A stretch of DNA of 64,000 nt, from positions 605,501-669,500 of the forward strand of contig NZ_CP039268.1 in assembly GCF_009664085.1 (NCBI RefSeq). Reading direction: 5' to 3'. Below are positions 49,248 to 59,900 of the stretch, one piece after another. The position numbers were made by a program, and so were the translations under genes. How positions within the stretch are numbered: position 1 is the stretch's first letter; each line of letters begins with the position of its first letter. Origin of the DNA: Thermochromatium tepidum ATCC 43061 (GTDB lineage: Bacteria; Pseudomonadota; Gammaproteobacteria; Chromatiales; Chromatiaceae). A model generated the notes under the pieces. It was not told the DNA's origin and did not search any database. It saw only the letters and a program-made list of their open reading frames with translations.

Positions 49248-51014
49248 GTGTCACTGACTACTGCTGCACAACCGGACGGGGCCGCGCCGGAACTGAGCGG
49301 GGCTGAGATCGTCATCCAGGCGCTGGTCGATGAGGGTGTCGAGCTGGTCTTCGGTTATCCTGGCGGGGCCGTACTGCATATCTACGACGCCTTGTTCAAA
49401 CAGGGCTCGCTCAAGCACATCCTGGTGCGTCACGAGCAGGCGGCGGCCCATGCGGCCGATGGCTATGCGCGCGCCACCGGCAAGTGCGGCGTCTGCCTCG
49501 TGACTTCAGGGCCGGGTGCAACCAATACGGTCACAGGGATCGCCACCGCCTACATGGACTCGATCCCCTTGGTGGTCCTGACCGGACAGGTGCCCACGCC
49601 CTTCATCGGCAGCGATGCCTTCCAAGAGGTCGACACGGTCGGCATTACTCGTCCCTGCGTCAAGCACAACTTCTTGGTCAAGGACGTGCGCGATCTCGCC
49701 CTGACCATCCGCAAGGCGTTCCATATCGCGACCACGGGGCGTCCGGGTCCGGTGGTGGTCGACATCCCCAAGGATGTCACCGACCCCAACGTCAGGATCC
49801 CCTACGTCTATCCGCGCCAGATCAGGCTGCGTTCCTACAACCCCGTGGAGAAGGGCCATCCCGGCCAGATCCGCAAGGCGGTGGATCTGATGCTCACGGC
49901 CAAGCGCCCGGTGTTCTATACCGGGGGCGGCGTGGTGCTCGGCGATGGCTCGGCGCAGCTGACCGAATTGGTCAAGGCGACCGGCTTCCCAATCACCAGC
50001 ACCCTGATGGGACTGGGCGCCTTCCCCATGACCGATCCGCAGTTCCTCGGCATGCTCGGGATGCACGGCACCTATGAGGCCAATATGGCGATGCACGAGG
50101 CCGATGTGCTGATCGCCGTCGGGGCGCGCTTCGACGATCGCGTCACCGGCAAGATCGAACACTTCTGCCCGCATGCCCGGATCATCCATATCGACGTCGA
50201 TCCATCCTCGATCGCCAAGAACGTCAAGGTCGATGTCCCCATCGTGGGTCAGGTCGCGAGCGTGCTCGCCGACATGCTCAGGGTCTACCGCGAGCAGCAG
50301 ACCAAGTCGCCCACCCATGCGCTCGACGACTGGTGGGCCAAGATCGGCGAGTGGCGCGCCCTCAAGTGTCTCAAGTATCCGGCCAGCACCGAGGTCATCA
50401 AGCCGCAGTTCGCGGTCGAGACCCTCTACAGGGTCACCAACGGCGAGCTCTATCTGACCTCCGATGTCGGCCAGCACCAGATGTTCGCCGCCCAGTTTTA
50501 TCCATTCGACAAGCCAAGACGCTGGATCAACTCGGGCGGGCTCGGCACCATGGGCTATGGCCTGCCGGCGGCGATCGGCGTCCAACTCGCCCACCCCGAG
50601 GCCCAGGTGGCCTGTATCTCGGGCGAGGCCAGCATCCTGATGTGCATCCAGGAGCTCGCGACCTGTCAGCAATACCGGCTCCCGATCAAGGTGGTGCTGC
50701 TCAACAATGGCTATATGGGCATGGTGCGCCAGTGGCAGGAGCTGTTCTACGAGAGCCGTTATTCACATTCCTATGTCGACGCCCTGCCCGACTTCGTCAA
50801 GCTCGCCGAGAGCTTCGGCCATATCGGGATGCGTGTGGAACGGCCCGAGCATCTGGAAGACGCGATGCGCGAGGCCTTCGCGAGGCGCGATCGACTCGTG
50901 TTCATGGATGTGATCGTCGATCCGACCGAGAACGTCTATCCCATGATCGCCGCCGGCAAGGGCCATCACGAGATGCAGCTCTCGCCGAGTCATTCCGACC
51001 GCGAACTAGCCTGA
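49248..51014 (+). CDS. ilvB: Acetolactate synthase large subunit
   Basis: 588 residues from a GTG at 49248 with GGAGG nine bases upstream. It is a thiamine-diphosphate enzyme that starts branched-chain amino acid synthesis. GYPGGAVLHIYDAL and the active-site glutamate in LVRHEQAAAHAADGYARATG are at the N-terminus. The FAD-binding central part (ALGVGARFDDRVTGK-type segment) and the ThDP motif GEASILMCIQELATCQQYRLPIKVVLLNN follow; here the usual GDGS is GEAS. It is first in the order ilvB-ilvH-ilvC. Confidence 0.94.
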   Translation: MSLTTAAQPDGAAPELSGAEIVIQALVDEGVELVFGYPGGAVLHIYDALFKQGSLKHILVRHEQAAAHAADGYARATGKCGVCLVTSGPGATNTVTGIATAYMDSIPLVVLTGQVPTPFIGSDAFQEVDTVGITRPCVKHNFLVKDVRDLALTIRKAFHIATTGRPGPVVVDIPKDVTDPNVRIPYVYPRQIRLRSYNPVEKGHPGQIRKAVDLMLTAKRPVFYTGGGVVLGDGSAQLTELVKATGFPITSTLMGLGAFPMTDPQFLGMLGMHGTYEANMAMHEADVLIAVGARFDDRVTGKIEHFCPHARIIHIDVDPSSIAKNVKVDVPIVGQVASVLADMLRVYREQQTKSPTHALDDWWAKIGEWRALKCLKYPASTEVIKPQFAVETLYRVTNGELYLTSDVGQHQMFAAQFYPFDKPRRWINSGGLGTMGYGLPAAIGVQLAHPEAQVACISGEASILMCIQELATCQQYRLPIKVVLLNNGYMGMVRQWQELFYESRYSHSYVDALPDFVKLAESFGHIGMRVERPEHLEDAMREAFARRDRLVFMDVIVDPTENVYPMIAAGKGHHEMQLSPSHSDRELA

Positions 51015-51032
51015 TTTTTAAGGAACCGGATT

Positions 51033-52602
<1,570 letters not shown>

Positions 52603-52623
52603 TCTCGACCCTTCAGTTCGTTT

Positions 52624-52652
52624 CCGGCTCCCGCGCACGGTCGCGGGGCCGG
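52624..52652 (+). terminator. GC-rich hairpin after ilvC
   Basis: CCGGC-T-CCCGCG pairs with CGCGGGGCCGG (11 pairs, one bulged T) and sits 22 bases after the ilvC stop. No T run follows, so it may be a processing or Rho-linked site and not an intrinsic terminator. Confidence 0.35.
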
Positions 52653-52684
52653 AGTCCGGATTCGTGTCGCAAGGAACGTCCAGC

Positions 52685-53107
52685 ATGCCGCCCCAGACTC
52701 CAGGCGCACAGTCCAGTTTTGACTGGCCGGTACGCGTCTATTACGAGGACACAGACGCCGCCGGTGTCGTCTTCTATGCCAACTATCTACGCTTCATGGA
52801 GCGTGGTCGCACCGAGTGGCTGCGGGCGCTCGGCTTCGAACAGGACCGACTGCGCGTGGAACAGGGCGTGATCTTTGCGGTCACAGCGGTCGAGCTCAAG
52901 TATCTGACCCCGGCGCGTTTCAACGATCTCTTGACGGTGCGTTCGAGTCTCAGCCACAAGGGCGGCGCCAGTCTGGCCTTTGAACAGGACATCCTGCGCG
53001 TCGCCGATCAGGCCGTCTGCTGTCGCGGCGCGGTCAAGGTGGTGTGTCTCGATGCCCTGACCCTGCGTCCGCGCCGGCTTCCGGATCGGCTGGCGGCGGC
53101 GATCTGA
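52685..53107 (+). CDS. ybgC: Tol-Pal-associated acyl-CoA thioesterase
   Basis: 140 residues from the ATG at 52685, with AAGGAACG ahead of it; a GTG at 52664 is less likely. It has the hotdog fold of YbgC: VRVYYEDTDAAGVVFYANYLRFMERGRTEWLR, where the aspartate of TDAAG is catalytic, and FNDLLTVRSSL. It is usually the first gene of the tol-pal cluster, as here. The exact substrate in the cell is debated (short or long acyl thioesters). Confidence 0.94.
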   Translation: MPPQTPGAQSSFDWPVRVYYEDTDAAGVVFYANYLRFMERGRTEWLRALGFEQDRLRVEQGVIFAVTAVELKYLTPARFNDLLTVRSSLSHKGGASLAFEQDILRVADQAVCCRGAVKVVCLDALTLRPRRLPDRLAAAI

Positions 53108-53118
53108 GTAAAAAACCC

Positions 53119-53793
53119 ATGACATCCGATCTGTCTCTGTTCGCTCTGATCCTCGAGGCCAGCCTGGTGGTGAAGCTGGTGCTGCTCGTGCTAGTCGCGG
53201 CCTCGATCATCTCCTGGACCCTGATCCTAGACCGTGCCCGCGTCCTTGGACGCGCGCGCAAGCTGGCCGATCGTTTCGAGGAGCGCTTCTGGTCCGGCGG
53301 CGACCTAGGTGCGCTCTATAAGGATCTGAGCCAGGACGAGCAGGGCGGTCAGGGGTTGGCGGTGATCTTTCGCTCTGGTTTCAAGGAGTTCGTGCGGCTG
53401 CGCAAGGTCGAGGACACCGACATGGCGTCCGTGCTGCAAGGGGCCGAGCGTTCGATGCGCGTGGCCTTAAGCCGCGAGATGGATCGGCTTGAGGCCCATC
53501 TCGCCTTCCTGGCCACCGTCGGCTCGACCAGCCCCTACATCGGTCTATTCGGCACCGTCTGGGGCATCATGCAGTCCTTCCATGCCCTCGGTAACCTTGA
53601 GCAGGCGACCCTGGCCCTAGTCGCGCCCGGGATCTCGGAGGCGCTGGTCGCCACGGCGATCGGACTCTTCGCTGCTATCCCGGCCGTCATCGCCTACAAC
53701 CGTTACTCCAACCAGGTCGAGCGGCTCAATAACCGCTACGAGGAGTTCATCGAGGAGTTTGCGACCCTGCTCCAGCGCCAGGGGCGCGGCTGA
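53119..53793 (+). CDS. tolQ: Tol-Pal system protein TolQ
   Basis: 224 residues from the ATG at 53119; the longer frame overlaps ybgC. The protein is an inner-membrane channel component of the proton-driven Tol complex, homologous to ExbB and MotA. The first membrane helix (LVVKLVLLVLVAASIISWTLIL), the long cytoplasmic loop, and two more helices with GSTSPYIGLFGTVWGIMQSF and LVATAIGLFAAIPAVIAYN are as expected. Neighbours ybgC and tolR are within about 20 bases. Confidence 0.95.
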   Translation: MTSDLSLFALILEASLVVKLVLLVLVAASIISWTLILDRARVLGRARKLADRFEERFWSGGDLGALYKDLSQDEQGGQGLAVIFRSGFKEFVRLRKVEDTDMASVLQGAERSMRVALSREMDRLEAHLAFLATVGSTSPYIGLFGTVWGIMQSFHALGNLEQATLALVAPGISEALVATAIGLFAAIPAVIAYNRYSNQVERLNNRYEEFIEEFATLLQRQGRG

Positions 53794-53814
53794 GCGGGCC
53801 GGGGGCTTTGACGC

Positions 53815-54258
53815 ATGGTCAAGCACAGCCGCCGCCGTACCCGCCGTCGTCTCATGGCCGAGATCAATGTCGTGCCCTATATCGACGTGATGCTGGTGCT
53901 CTTGGTCATCTTCATGGTGACGGCCCCGCTCATCACCAGCGGGGTCAAGGTCAATCTGCCCCAGGTCCGGGCCGGCGCCATCGCAGGCCCGACCACCGAG
54001 TCTGTGGTCATCACCGTCGATCAGTTCGGCGACTATTATCTCGACCTCGGCGCCGAGAAGGACCAGCCGGCGAGCGACCAGATCCTCTATGATCGGCTAC
54101 GGGTGGCGCTCGAATACCGGCCCGATACGCCGGTCCTGGTGCGCGGCGACCACAGGGTCGACTATGGGCGCGTGGTGCGTGCCATGGCCATCGCCCAGAA
54201 GGCCGGCGCGCCCGAGGTCGGGCTGATCACCGCGCCGCCGGAGCGCCGCGAGCCCTGA
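53815..54258 (+). CDS. tolR: Tol-Pal system protein TolR
   Basis: 147 residues with one membrane helix at about 20-40. The motif [22 protein letters not shown] has the membrane aspartate needed for proton coupling. The periplasmic part is ExbD-like ([26 protein letters not shown]). It lies between tolQ and tolA. Confidence 0.95.
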   Translation: MVKHSRRRTRRRLMAEINVVPYIDVMLVLLVIFMVTAPLITSGVKVNLPQVRAGAIAGPTTESVVITVDQFGDYYLDLGAEKDQPASDQILYDRLRVALEYRPDTPVLVRGDHRVDYGRVVRAMAIAQKAGAPEVGLITAPPERREP

Positions 54259-54260
54259 TT

Positions 54261-55523
54261 ATGTGGGAGATCTTGCGCGTCAATCCGCGCGCCTTCTATG
54301 GGTCGCTCGGACTGCATCTGCTCTTTGCGCTGTTGTTCTTCGTCGGGGTCGATGTCCTCAAGCCCAGGTCAGACATCGTCTCCAAGGCGCGCGTGGTCCA
54401 GGCGAGTCTGGTCTCGGATCGGGCGCTGGAGGCGCTGGTCTCCGATCTGGAGACCGGAACGCCCGAATTACCGAAGGGCGCGACGCCGGAGACGGGTCGT
54501 GGGAGCGAGAGGTCGGTTCCGGCGCTGCCTGAATCTGAGTTGCCTGTACCCGATCCCACGGTGGCTGAAAGCCCCGCACGACCCCAGCCGTCCGAGCCGC
54601 AATCACCCCAACCCGATCCGGCCGAGCTGGAGGCCCAGCGTCTCGCCGCCGAGGAAGAAGCCCGGCGCGCGGCTGAGCTGGCCGCCCAGCGCGAGGCCGA
54701 GGAGGCGGCCCGGCGCGAGGCCCTGGAGCGCGAGGCCCAGCGTCAGGCCGAATTGGAGGCCCAGCGTCGTGCCGAAGGGCAGGCCGCCCAGGCACGCCGT
54801 CGCGCCGAGCAGGAGGCCGAGGCCCGAGCGCGTGCCGAGGAAGAAGCGCGTCGTCAGGCCGAGCTCGAACGTCAGCAGGCGGAAGAGCAACGTCTGGCGC
54901 GCGCGCGGGCCGAGACCGAGCGTCGGCTAGCCGAACAAGAGGCGCGGCGACAGCAGGCCGAGCGCGAACGCCTACGCCAGGAGGCCGAGCGGCTGGCCGC
55001 CGAGGAGGCGACCCAGCTCGAGGCGGAGCTGGAGCGCGAGCGTCAGCAACGCCTCGCTAAGGAGGCGGAACGGCTGGCCCAGGAGGAAGAACGCCGTCTG
55101 GTCGAGGAGGAGCCGCTGGAACGTTACCACCGTGAACAGTTGGCGCGCGAGCAGGAGGCCCTGGGCGAGCGCCGCGCCCAGGAGGCCCAGCGGGCGCCTG
55201 ACGCCGATTTGGGGTCACAGCTCGATTTCGCTCAGAGTGCGCGCGAGGCCGATCGCTATGTGCCGTTCATCCGTGAGCGCGTGCGTCAGATCTGGGTCCG
55301 TCCGCCGGGGGTCAGTCCAGATTTGGTCACCGTGGTCTCGGTGCGCCTGATCCCCGGCGGCGAGGTCGTGCCCAACAGCGTGCGCATCGTGCAGAGCAGC
55401 GGCCACCCGGCGTTCGATCAATCCGTGGTAGCCGCCGTGTATAATGCCTCACCGCTGCCCGTCCCCTCGGGGCCGTCCTTCGAGCGCTTCTTCCGCGAAT
55501 TCGATCTCACCTTTTCGCCTTGA
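54261..55523 (+). CDS. tolA: Tol-Pal system protein TolA
   Basis: 420 residues. A short cytoplasmic stretch and one membrane helix (about 13-32) lead to a proline-rich segment (about 70-120), a very long charged helix of alanine-, glutamate- and arginine-rich repeats (about 120-315), and the C-terminal domain III (YVPFIRERVRQIWVRPPGVSP, GEVVPNSVRIVQSSGHPAFDQSVVAAVYNASPLP). TolA spans the periplasm to connect the TolQR motor to TolB and Pal. The repetitive helical DNA makes it prone to length changes. Confidence 0.95.
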   Translation: MWEILRVNPRAFYGSLGLHLLFALLFFVGVDVLKPRSDIVSKARVVQASLVSDRALEALVSDLETGTPELPKGATPETGRGSERSVPALPESELPVPDPTVAESPARPQPSEPQSPQPDPAELEAQRLAAEEEARRAAELAAQREAEEAARREALEREAQRQAELEAQRRAEGQAAQARRRAEQEAEARARAEEEARRQAELERQQAEEQRLARARAETERRLAEQEARRQQAERERLRQEAERLAAEEATQLEAELERERQQRLAKEAERLAQEEERRLVEEEPLERYHREQLAREQEALGERRAQEAQRAPDADLGSQLDFAQSAREADRYVPFIRERVRQIWVRPPGVSPDLVTVVSVRLIPGGEVVPNSVRIVQSSGHPAFDQSVVAAVYNASPLPVPSGPSFERFFREFDLTFSP

Positions 55524-55539
55524 GCCGGGAGCTCGCCCC

Positions 55540-56856
55540 ATGAGCCGACACACCCGCCCGCTCCATCTCCTACTCATCTTCACCCTTGTCTTGAGCCTTG
55601 CCGGCCTGGAGCAGGTATTGGCCACCCCCCGACTCAATATCGAGATCACCGGCGGCATCGAGGCCGCCCAGCCCATCGCCATCGTCCCCTTCGGCACCGC
55701 CGAGGGTCTGATCCCGCCGGTCGACATGGCCGCCATCATCGGCGCCGATCTCGCCCGCACCGGGCGCTTCAAGCCGATGCCGACCCGCGACATGCTCGAC
55801 ATGCCGACCACGCGCGAGGAGGTCGACTTCCGCGACTGGAGCCTGCTCGGCATGAACAACCTGGTCATCGGCCGGGTCGAACCGGACCCCAGGGGCTATC
55901 GGGTGAGCTTCACGCTCTTCGACGTCTTTCGCGCCACCGAGCTGGCGAGTTCGAGCCTGGTCAGCACCAAGTCCGGGATGCGCCAGACCGCGCACCGCAT
56001 CGCCGACGCGATCTACGAAAAACTCACCGGCCAGCCGGGCGTGGCCGCCACCCGCATCGCCTATGTCACCTCGACCGGCAGCGGCCCGGACCTGAGCGTG
56101 ACCCTGCGTGTGGCCGATGCCGACGGCTACAATCCGCAGACCATCGTCTCCTCGTCCGAACCCCTGATGTCGCCTGCCTGGTCGCCGGATGGCCAGCGCC
56201 TCGCCTATGTCTCGTTCGAGAACAAGCGCGCGGCCATCTATATCCAGGAGCTCAGCTCAGGACGGCGCGAACTGGTCGCCAGCTATCCGGGCATCAACGG
56301 CTCACCGGCCTTCTCGCCTGACGGCACGCGCCTGGCGATGACGCTCTCCAAGGACGGCAATCCCGACATCTACAGCCTCAACCTGATCAGCCGCGAGCTG
56401 ACCCGGCTCACCGATCACTATGCGATCGATACCGAGCCGTCCTGGTCACCTGACGGGCAGTGGATCATCTTCACCTCGAATCGCGGCGGCAGCCCCCAGA
56501 TCTATCGCATGGCCGCCACAGGCGGCCCGGCCGAGCGCCTCAGCCGCGAGGGTGACTACAATGCGCGGGCCTCCTATGCGCCGGATGGGCGCTCGATCGT
56601 CATGGTCACGCGCGTCAACGGCGCCTTTCGCATCGGACTGCTCGATCTGGCGCGCGGTGTGATGCGCCTGCTCAGCCGCGGCGATCTGGACGAGTCGCCG
56701 AGTTTCGCACCCAATGGCGCCCTGATCATCTATGCCACCCTCCATGAGGGTCGTGGCGTGCTGGCGACGACCTCGGTCGAGGGTGGCATCAGTCAGCGTC
56801 TCACCCAGGACTCGGGTCAGGTGCGTGAACCGGCCTGGTCGCCGCTGAGACGTTGA
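55540..56856 (+). CDS. tolB: Tol-Pal system protein TolB
   Basis: 438 residues from the ATG at 55540. A signal peptide (LLLIFTLVLSLAGLEQVLA) precedes the N-terminal domain (IEITGGIEAAQPIAIVPFG) and a six-bladed WD40-like beta-propeller with recurrent SPAWSPDGQRLAYVS, SPAFSPDGTRLAMT, EPSWSPDGQWIIFTS and REPAWSPL. It is a soluble periplasmic protein that binds Pal. In most relatives pal follows at once; here a mobile-element remnant of about 250 bases separates them. Confidence 0.95.
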   Translation: MSRHTRPLHLLLIFTLVLSLAGLEQVLATPRLNIEITGGIEAAQPIAIVPFGTAEGLIPPVDMAAIIGADLARTGRFKPMPTRDMLDMPTTREEVDFRDWSLLGMNNLVIGRVEPDPRGYRVSFTLFDVFRATELASSSLVSTKSGMRQTAHRIADAIYEKLTGQPGVAATRIAYVTSTGSGPDLSVTLRVADADGYNPQTIVSSSEPLMSPAWSPDGQRLAYVSFENKRAAIYIQELSSGRRELVASYPGINGSPAFSPDGTRLAMTLSKDGNPDIYSLNLISRELTRLTDHYAIDTEPSWSPDGQWIIFTSNRGGSPQIYRMAATGGPAERLSREGDYNARASYAPDGRSIVMVTRVNGAFRIGLLDLARGVMRLLSRGDLDESPSFAPNGALIIYATLHEGRGVLATTSVEGGISQRLTQDSGQVREPAWSPLRR

Positions 56857-56927
56857 AGCCGATGCTGAGGCCGGTTACCGACCAGTGAGCGTTTTCGGCA
56901 AGATAGATCATCTCTATCATCGGGAGG

Positions 56928-57175
56928 TCCCGTAAACAACCCTCGACTGAAGTCGAAGGCTTTATTGTGAGACGCAGCAAACATGGTTGACCACATCCCC
57001 AACATTGGGCGTGTTTACAGCCGCCCTTGGTAGCGGGGCTCCGCTGCCAATCCGGGCCAGGTTTCGACTGGCGTTGCAGTCGGCGTGCGCCCGGAGACCA
57101 CACTGTATTATACACCACATGGTGCGCTTCGCGCACCCGCCATTCCTCCCGCGACTCAAGTCGCGGGTTTCCTTG
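56928..57175 (-). mobile_element. IS200/IS605-type remnant between tolB and pal
   Basis: The right end is a hairpin with a single bulged base (CCTCGACT / AGTCGAAGG, 56941-56959), the typical imperfect subterminal hairpin of IS200/IS605 elements. The middle encodes the end of a TnpB protein. The far side has a perfect 9-bp palindrome CCCGCGACT-CA-AGTCGCGGG (57148-57167) and another hairpin GGTGCGC-TTC-GCGCACC (57121-57137). The rest of tnpB and any tnpA are missing, so it is not autonomous. Confidence 0.7.
56962..57105 (-). pseudogene. 3' fragment of a TnpB (IS605 OrfB) gene
   Basis: On the minus strand the frame QCGLRAHADCNASRNLARIG is the C-terminal zinc-finger and tail region of TnpB, where HADxNASRNLAR follows the second CxxC pair. 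It continues to a TAA at 56962. About the last 47 codons remain; the catalytic RuvC part is gone, so no nuclease can be made. Confidence 0.75.
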
Positions 57176-57185
57176 CGGAGGGTCT

Positions 57186-57722
57186 ATGACTGCAACCCGT
57201 ACCATGCGCCTGGCTGCGCTGCCCCTGATCCTGTTTTGCGCCGGACTCGCCGGTTGCGCCTCCAGGCCCATGTCGGGCGACACCTCGGCATCCACGCCTG
57301 GGCCAGGGACGACCGTCGGAGGTGCCACGACCACGGCGCCTCTGGAGTCCAGCCGCCCGACCTATGCTGGACCCTGGGAGGATCCGTCCAGTCCGCTCTA
57401 TGAGCGCACCATCTATTTCGATTATGACTCTGCCGAGATCAAATCTCAGTATCTCAACCTGATCCGCACCCATGCGCGCTATCTCGGCAGCCAGCCTGAC
57501 AGAAGGGTCACCCTGGAGGGGCATACCGACGAACGGGGCACGCGCGAGTACAATCTGGCCTTAGGCGATCAGCGTGCCGAGGCAGTACGTCGGTTCATGC
57601 TCGCCGAGGGCGTCCCGGCCAAGCAGCTTGCGACCCTGAGCTATGGCGAGGAGCGTCCAGCCGACCCTGGACACAGCGAGGCGTCCTGGCGCCTCAACCG
57701 CCGTGTCATCCTCCAATATTGA
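57186..57722 (+). CDS. pal: Peptidoglycan-associated lipoprotein Pal
   Basis: 178 residues from the ATG at 57186, with GGAGGG just before it. The lipoprotein signal ends in LAGC, and the mature protein has a flexible Ser/Thr/Gly-rich linker and an OmpA-type domain (about 70-178) with IYFDYDSAEI, LEGHTDERGTREYNLALGDQRA and LNRRVILQY. Pal anchors the outer membrane to peptidoglycan and binds TolB. The ribosome-binding site lies right beside the hairpins of the mobile remnant upstream, so pal expression may depend on sequences brought in by it. Confidence 0.96.
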   Translation: MTATRTMRLAALPLILFCAGLAGCASRPMSGDTSASTPGPGTTVGGATTTAPLESSRPTYAGPWEDPSSPLYERTIYFDYDSAEIKSQYLNLIRTHARYLGSQPDRRVTLEGHTDERGTREYNLALGDQRAEAVRRFMLAEGVPAKQLATLSYGEERPADPGHSEASWRLNRRVILQY

Positions 57723-57732
57723 GGTGGGTTCG

Positions 57733-58581
57733 ATGCAACCGTCCATTCGATCAGTGTTCATGGTGTTGGCCCTGGGCGGGCTGAGTGCAACCAGCCTGTG
57801 GGCCGCCGATCCCGAGCTCGAAGGGCGCATCGGGCGTCTCGAACGCATCCTGGAGAACCAGAGCGGTTCGGAGCTGCTGTTGCAGATGCAGCGTCTGCAA
57901 AGCGAGGTACAAGAACTGCGCGGGCTGGTCGAGCAGCAAAGGTTCGACATCGAACGCCTCCAGCGCCAGCAGCGCGATCAGTTCCTGGATCTCGACGCAC
58001 GGCTTACCGGCGCCACGCGCGCGTCGGCGCCAGAAGGCAGCGAGATCAGGGGGGCGGCGCCCCAATCTGGATCCTTGGAGACGAGTGACGCCGGATTGGA
58101 GGCGATGCCCGAGGCCAATCCGCCTGCGGGGGCGCCAGTAGCCCCGGGGCCGGTCGGGATCCCGTCCCTGCCCGCCCCCGAGACCCAGGGGGCTAATGAA
58201 CGCGACCTCTACACCCAGGCCTTCGAGTCTCTCAAGGCCCACAGGTACCAGGAGGCCAAGACCGCCTTCAACGATCTGCTGCGTCGCTATCCGCATGGCG
58301 CATACACAGATAACGCCCGCTACTGGCTCGGCGAGACCTACTATGTGCTGCGTGAATATCCAGATGCCCTGGCCGAATACAACCGGCTGGTCGAACTCAG
58401 TCCGGCCAGCCCCAAGGTGCCGGGCGCACTGCTCAAGATTGGCCTCATCCAGTATGAGCAGAACGCCGTCGAGCAGGCCAGGGCGACCCTGGAACGGGTG
58501 ATCCGCGATTATCCGAACAGCACCGAGGCCAGGCTCGCCCAAGATCGCCTGAAACGGGGCGCACGCACATCGCGCCCCTGA
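57733..58581 (+). CDS. cpoB: Cell division coordinator CpoB (YbgF)
   Basis: 282 residues from the ATG at 57733, preceded by GAGGTGGG. A signal peptide ends in LWAAD. An N-terminal coiled coil for trimerisation (LEGRIGRLERILENQSGSELLLQ and the region to about residue 90) is followed by a linker and TPR-like repeats (NERDLYTQAFESLKAHRYQEAKTAFNDLLRRYPHG and YWLGETYYVLREYPDALAEYNRLVE). CpoB links PBP1B activity to Tol-Pal function. It ends the tol-pal cluster and starts 11 bases after pal. Confidence 0.94.
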   Translation: MQPSIRSVFMVLALGGLSATSLWAADPELEGRIGRLERILENQSGSELLLQMQRLQSEVQELRGLVEQQRFDIERLQRQQRDQFLDLDARLTGATRASAPEGSEIRGAAPQSGSLETSDAGLEAMPEANPPAGAPVAPGPVGIPSLPAPETQGANERDLYTQAFESLKAHRYQEAKTAFNDLLRRYPHGAYTDNARYWLGETYYVLREYPDALAEYNRLVELSPASPKVPGALLKIGLIQYEQNAVEQARATLERVIRDYPNSTEARLAQDRLKRGARTSRP

Positions 58582-58601
58582 CGCCTCAACACGCCCTCGG
58601 G

Positions 58602-59867
58602 ATGGAGAAGATGCCCACTGATACCCAGGTGCTGTTCATCGATGTCGATGAGCTGCGCGTCGGTCTATACATCTATCTGGACCTCGGCTGGATAGAGCAT
58701 CCATTCGCGTTCAATCACTTCAAGATCAAGTCCGAAAGCCAGATCGAGACCATTCGCGGACTCGGCCTCAAGCACGTGCGCTGGTCGCCCGAGCTCAGCG
58801 ACCTCGCGCCACCGGTCAGTGATCCGAAGGGCCCTGACCAGCAGATCGCACCACGCCCGTCCACCGAGCAATCGCGTCAGCGTCTCGTGGAACAACAGGC
58901 CAGCCTGGCGCGCTGCGAGCGTGAGTTCGCCCAGGCGGCACGGACCGTCCGCGAGCTCTTCAGGCTCGCCCCCTCTCACCCGGATCAGGTGCGCGAACGG
59001 GCGCAAGCCCTGGCTGGATCCCTGGTGCAAGAGCTCCTGAGTCAGAATGAGTCCTGTATCCGTCTGCTGTCGGAGCAGGCCGGCGAACAGACCGCCTTGC
59101 ATTCGATCAACGTCTCGGTCATCGCCCTGCTGCTCGGTCAGCGTTTGGGACTTGAGCGGACGCGGCTCGATCAGCTCGTACTCGGGGCGGTCCTGCACGA
59201 CATCGGCAAGTGTCAGCTGCCGGAGCGGGTGCGTTGGATCGACACCTCGTCCAGCGCCGCCGAACGCAAGCTGTTTCAGCGTCATGTCGGTGAAGGGATC
59301 GAGCTGGCCAGACGGATGCAGCTCGATCCCGAGATCGTCTCAATCATCGCCCAGCATCACGAGTATGTCGATGGCAGTGGCTTTCCGGCCCATCTGAGCG
59401 GCGAGCAGATGGGTGAGCTGGGTCGTATCGTGTCACTGGTCAACCATTATGACACCCTGTGCAACCCGGCCAACCCGGTGACCGCCATCACCCCGCATCA
59501 GGCCCTATCGATCATGTTTGCCCAGTCACGCGACAAGTTCGACGCCAACATCCTGGCGGTCTTTATCCGCATGATGGGTGTCTATCCCCCTGGTTCGGTG
59601 GTGGTGCTCAGCGACGGGCGTTATGCCCTGGTGGTCTCGGTGAATTCTGCGCGCCCGCTCAAGCCGAGTGTGATCATCCATGACCCCCGGGTCGCCCGTG
59701 AGGAGGCACCCGTCGTGGACCTCGAGCAGACGAACGGGCTGTGTATCCAGCGCAGCATTAGGCCGCTCCAGCTCCCGCGCCCGGCCTTCGACTATCTGCT
59801 CCCCCGCCAGCGCATCTGTTATTTCTTTGAACGGGCACGCCTCCATGACGCGGACCCCGCGACCTGA
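58602..59867 (+). CDS. HD-GYP domain cyclic di-GMP phosphodiesterase with DUF3391
   Basis: 421 residues; an ATG three codons downstream (58611) is an alternative start. The N-terminal DUF3391-like domain is IDVDELRVGLYIYLDLGWIEHPFAFNHFKI, then a coiled coil, then the HD-GYP domain (about 165-345) with LHSINVSVIALLLG, LGAVLHDIGKCQLPE and QHHEYVDGSGFP. The last motif has phenylalanine in place of the usual tyrosine of GYP (GFP). HD-GYP proteins degrade c-di-GMP. It is followed at 59901 by a GGDEF-EAL gene, giving a c-di-GMP pair. Confidence 0.92.
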   Translation: MEKMPTDTQVLFIDVDELRVGLYIYLDLGWIEHPFAFNHFKIKSESQIETIRGLGLKHVRWSPELSDLAPPVSDPKGPDQQIAPRPSTEQSRQRLVEQQASLARCEREFAQAARTVRELFRLAPSHPDQVRERAQALAGSLVQELLSQNESCIRLLSEQAGEQTALHSINVSVIALLLGQRLGLERTRLDQLVLGAVLHDIGKCQLPERVRWIDTSSSAAERKLFQRHVGEGIELARRMQLDPEIVSIIAQHHEYVDGSGFPAHLSGEQMGELGRIVSLVNHYDTLCNPANPVTAITPHQALSIMFAQSRDKFDANILAVFIRMMGVYPPGSVVVLSDGRYALVVSVNSARPLKPSVIIHDPRVAREEAPVVDLEQTNGLCIQRSIRPLQLPRPAFDYLLPRQRICYFFERARLHDADPAT

Positions 59868-59900
59868 CGCCACATCCACCCTCCAGATGGGAGACTGAAC

